From: DATCVR01 sp036566745
GTDB lineage: Bacteria; Actinomycetota; Actinomycetes; Jiangellales; Jiangellaceae
DNA length: 6,460 nucleotides
Assembly: GCA_036566745.1 (NCBI GenBank)
Contig: DATCVR010000365.1
Coordinates: 1-6,460, forward strand
Direction of reading: 5' to 3'
Part shown: positions 4,990 through 6,460 of the stretch, piece after piece
Position numbering within the stretch: the first letter of the stretch is position 1
How the letters are laid out: every line of letters begins with the position of its first letter
Position numbers and translations under genes: made by a program
Notes under the pieces: model-generated
The model's database searches: none
Told to the model about the DNA's origin: nothing
What the model saw: only the letters and a program-made list of their open reading frames with translations

Positions 4990-6460
4990 TCAGCCGGCCG
5001 AGCGGTCGCGGGCCTGGGCGCGCAGTGCTCGATCGAGGTCGGACAGGCCCTCGACGACCAGACGCCGGGCCGCGTCGGGCAGTGTCGCGCTCGCGAGCCA
5101 CTCCCGGACCGTGGCCGCGGTCTCGGCGTCGGCCAGAATCCTCGGGAAGAGCCCGACGATGATCGTCTGGGCTCCTTCGCTGGTGCGTTCGTTCCACACC
5201 CGCGGGACGGCGTCGAGATAGCGCGACACATACGGGCGGACCAGCGAGCGCTGTTCGGCGTGGGCGAAGCCACGCACCGTCGCGGCCAGCACCGCGTTGG
5301 GCAGCTCGTCGGACTCCACGGCCGCCTTCCACGCGGCGAGCTTCGCCTCGGTGGTGGGCCGCGACGCGCGCGCGAGGGCGGCGTGCCGGGCGCCGGTGGC
5401 GGTGTCGTCGCGGGCCAGCTCGGCGTCGATCTCGTCGTCGCGGGCCTCGCCGATCACGACGAGGCGCTGGAGCAGGTGCCAGCGCAAGTCGGTGTCGACG
5501 ACCAGCCCATCGAGCACGTCGGTCGAGCCGTCGAGCAGGGCCCGGATCTGGCCCACGTGCTCGGGGCTGGCCACCGCCGAGACCCAGGCCCGCGCAAAGG
5601 CGAGCTGGTGGTCGCTACCCGGCTCGGCCGCACCGGCCAGCCCACGCAGGGCACTGGCCCACCGGGCCGAGAGCAGCATCCGATCGGCAGGGTCGGCGTA
5701 CAGGTCGATGGCCGAGCGCGCCGTGGCCAGGACGTGCTGGACCACGGTGATGACGCTCTCCGTGCCGATGCCGCCGAGTACCAGCTCGACGTAGTCGCGG
5801 GTGGCGAGCTCGGCGTCGCGGAGCATGTCCGTGGCGGCGGTCCAGCACAGTGCGCGCGGCAGCGACGGCAGCGCCGTGATCGAGCGGACGAGTGTCTGGA
5901 GCGAGTGGTCGTCGAGGCGGATCTTGGCGAACGTGAGGTCGTCGTCGTTCACGAGCAGGAGGTCGGCCTGCACCTCACCGACCAGCTCGGGAACCTCGGT
6001 GCGCTCGCCCGCGATGTCGAGCTCGATCCGCCGGCGGCGCACCAGCTGGTCGTCGACGGCGTCGTACAGACCGATCGCGATGCGGTGCGAGCGCAGGGTG
6101 GGGTGGTCGGGGGAGGCGCTCTGCGCGACCGCGACGGCGGAGTAGGCGCCGCTCTCGTCGACCGAGACGACCGGACGCAGCGTGTTGACGCCGGCGGTCT
6201 GCAGCCACTCGGTGTTCCAGGCCGACAGGTCGCGACCGCTGGTCTGCTCGAGGTGCCGGAACAGGTCGGTCAGGGAGGTGTTGCCCCAGGCGTGCTCGGC
6301 GAAGTACGCCCGCACTCCCTCGAGGAACTCCTCGCGCCCGACCCAGGCCACCAGCTGCTTGAGGACGCTGGCGCCCTTGGCGTAGGTGATGCCGTCGAAG
6401 TTGACCTCGACGTCCTCGAGGTCGCGGATGTCGGCGGAGATCGGGTGGGTCGAGGGCAGC
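4990..6460 (-). CDS. pepN: Aminopeptidase N, M1 family (C-terminal part, 5' end beyond the window)
   Basis: Read on the minus strand, the frame is open from the window edge (first full codon at 6459) to the stop at 4992-4990, giving 489 visible residues, somewhat over half of the ~850 usual for actinobacterial PepN. The visible part begins LPSTHPISADIRDLEDVEVN and then FDGITYAKGASVLKQL, the block just after the zinc site; its Tyr (visible residue 26) corresponds to the transition-state tyrosine of M1 peptidases. The GAMEN and HExxH-E motifs are therefore outside the window. AWNTEWLQTAGVNTLRP follows, a beta-domain (to about residue 165), then an all-helical ERAP1_C-like domain starting near LLLVNDDDLTFAKIRLDD and running to the C-terminus. 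The enzyme removes N-terminal residues from cytoplasmic peptides in protein turnover. The gene converges on the LLM gene, 73 bp apart, with the shared palindrome between them. Nothing seen is broken; no functional link to its neighbours is implied. Confidence 0.93.
   Translation of the reverse strand, partial: LPSTHPISADIRDLEDVEVNFDGITYAKGASVLKQLVAWVGREEFLEGVRAYFAEHAWGNTSLTDLFRHLEQTSGRDLSAWNTEWLQTAGVNTLRPVVSVDESGAYSAVAVAQSASPDHPTLRSHRIAIGLYDAVDDQLVRRRRIELDIAGERTEVPELVGEVQADLLLVNDDDLTFAKIRLDDHSLQTLVRSITALPSLPRALCWTAATDMLRDAELATRDYVELVLGGIGTESVITVVQHVLATARSAIDLYADPADRMLLSARWASALRGLAGAAEPGSDHQLAFARAWVSAVASPEHVGQIRALLDGSTDVLDGLVVDTDLRWHLLQRLVVIGEARDDEIDAELARDDTATGARHAALARASRPTTEAKLAAWKAAVESDELPNAVLAATVRGFAHAEQRSLVRPYVSRYLDAVPRVWNERTSEGAQTIIVGLFPRILADAETAATVREWLASATLPDAARRLVVEGLSDLDRALRAQARDRSAG

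Overview
The window is high-GC DNA with the strong third-position G/C bias of an actinomycete (Actinomycetia). Family content fits this: a PepN-type M1 aminopeptidase of the actinobacterial kind, an LLM-class (probably F420-dependent) oxidoreductase, GTG starts and a possible leaderless promoter. The genus cannot be fixed from sequence reading alone. No tRNA, rRNA, CRISPR, phage or insertion-sequence feature was seen.

Layout. (1) Positions 1-1178 (+): the 3' part of a multidomain GH16 glycoside hydrolase ending in a golvesin/xanthan-lyase-type beta-sandwich domain; its 5' end lies outside the window. (2) Positions 1204-2510 (+), 25 bp downstream and probably co-transcribed: a secreted beta-propeller protein resembling the GH43-type five-bladed fold. 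Its signal peptide (frame of 1204) and its mature domain (frame of 1338) lie in different frames, so the gene as given is frameshifted near 1333-1344. (3) A 94-bp gap with a hairpin (2545-2568) and a TANNNT promoter candidate (2593-2598). (4) Positions 2605-4050 (+): an amidase-signature hydrolase with its full Lys-Ser-Ser triad, followed by (5) 4047-4916 (+): a luciferase-like oxidoreductase overlapping it by an ATGA, so the two are very probably translationally coupled. (6) A 64-nt long palindrome (4899-4962) that contains the LLM stop codon and lies between convergent genes, probably a bidirectional terminator. (7) Positions 4990-6460 (-): the C-terminal 489 residues of PepN; its catalytic zinc site is beyond the window edge.

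Functional reading. Genes 1 and 2 look like a small secreted polysaccharide-attack module. Genes 4 and 5 look like an intracellular catabolic or modifying pair (amide hydrolysis plus flavin/F420 redox) of unknown substrate. PepN is housekeeping. Nothing here is convincingly a new system. The items most worth a second look are the frameshifted secreted propeller, the long palindrome and the coupled amidase-LLM pair.
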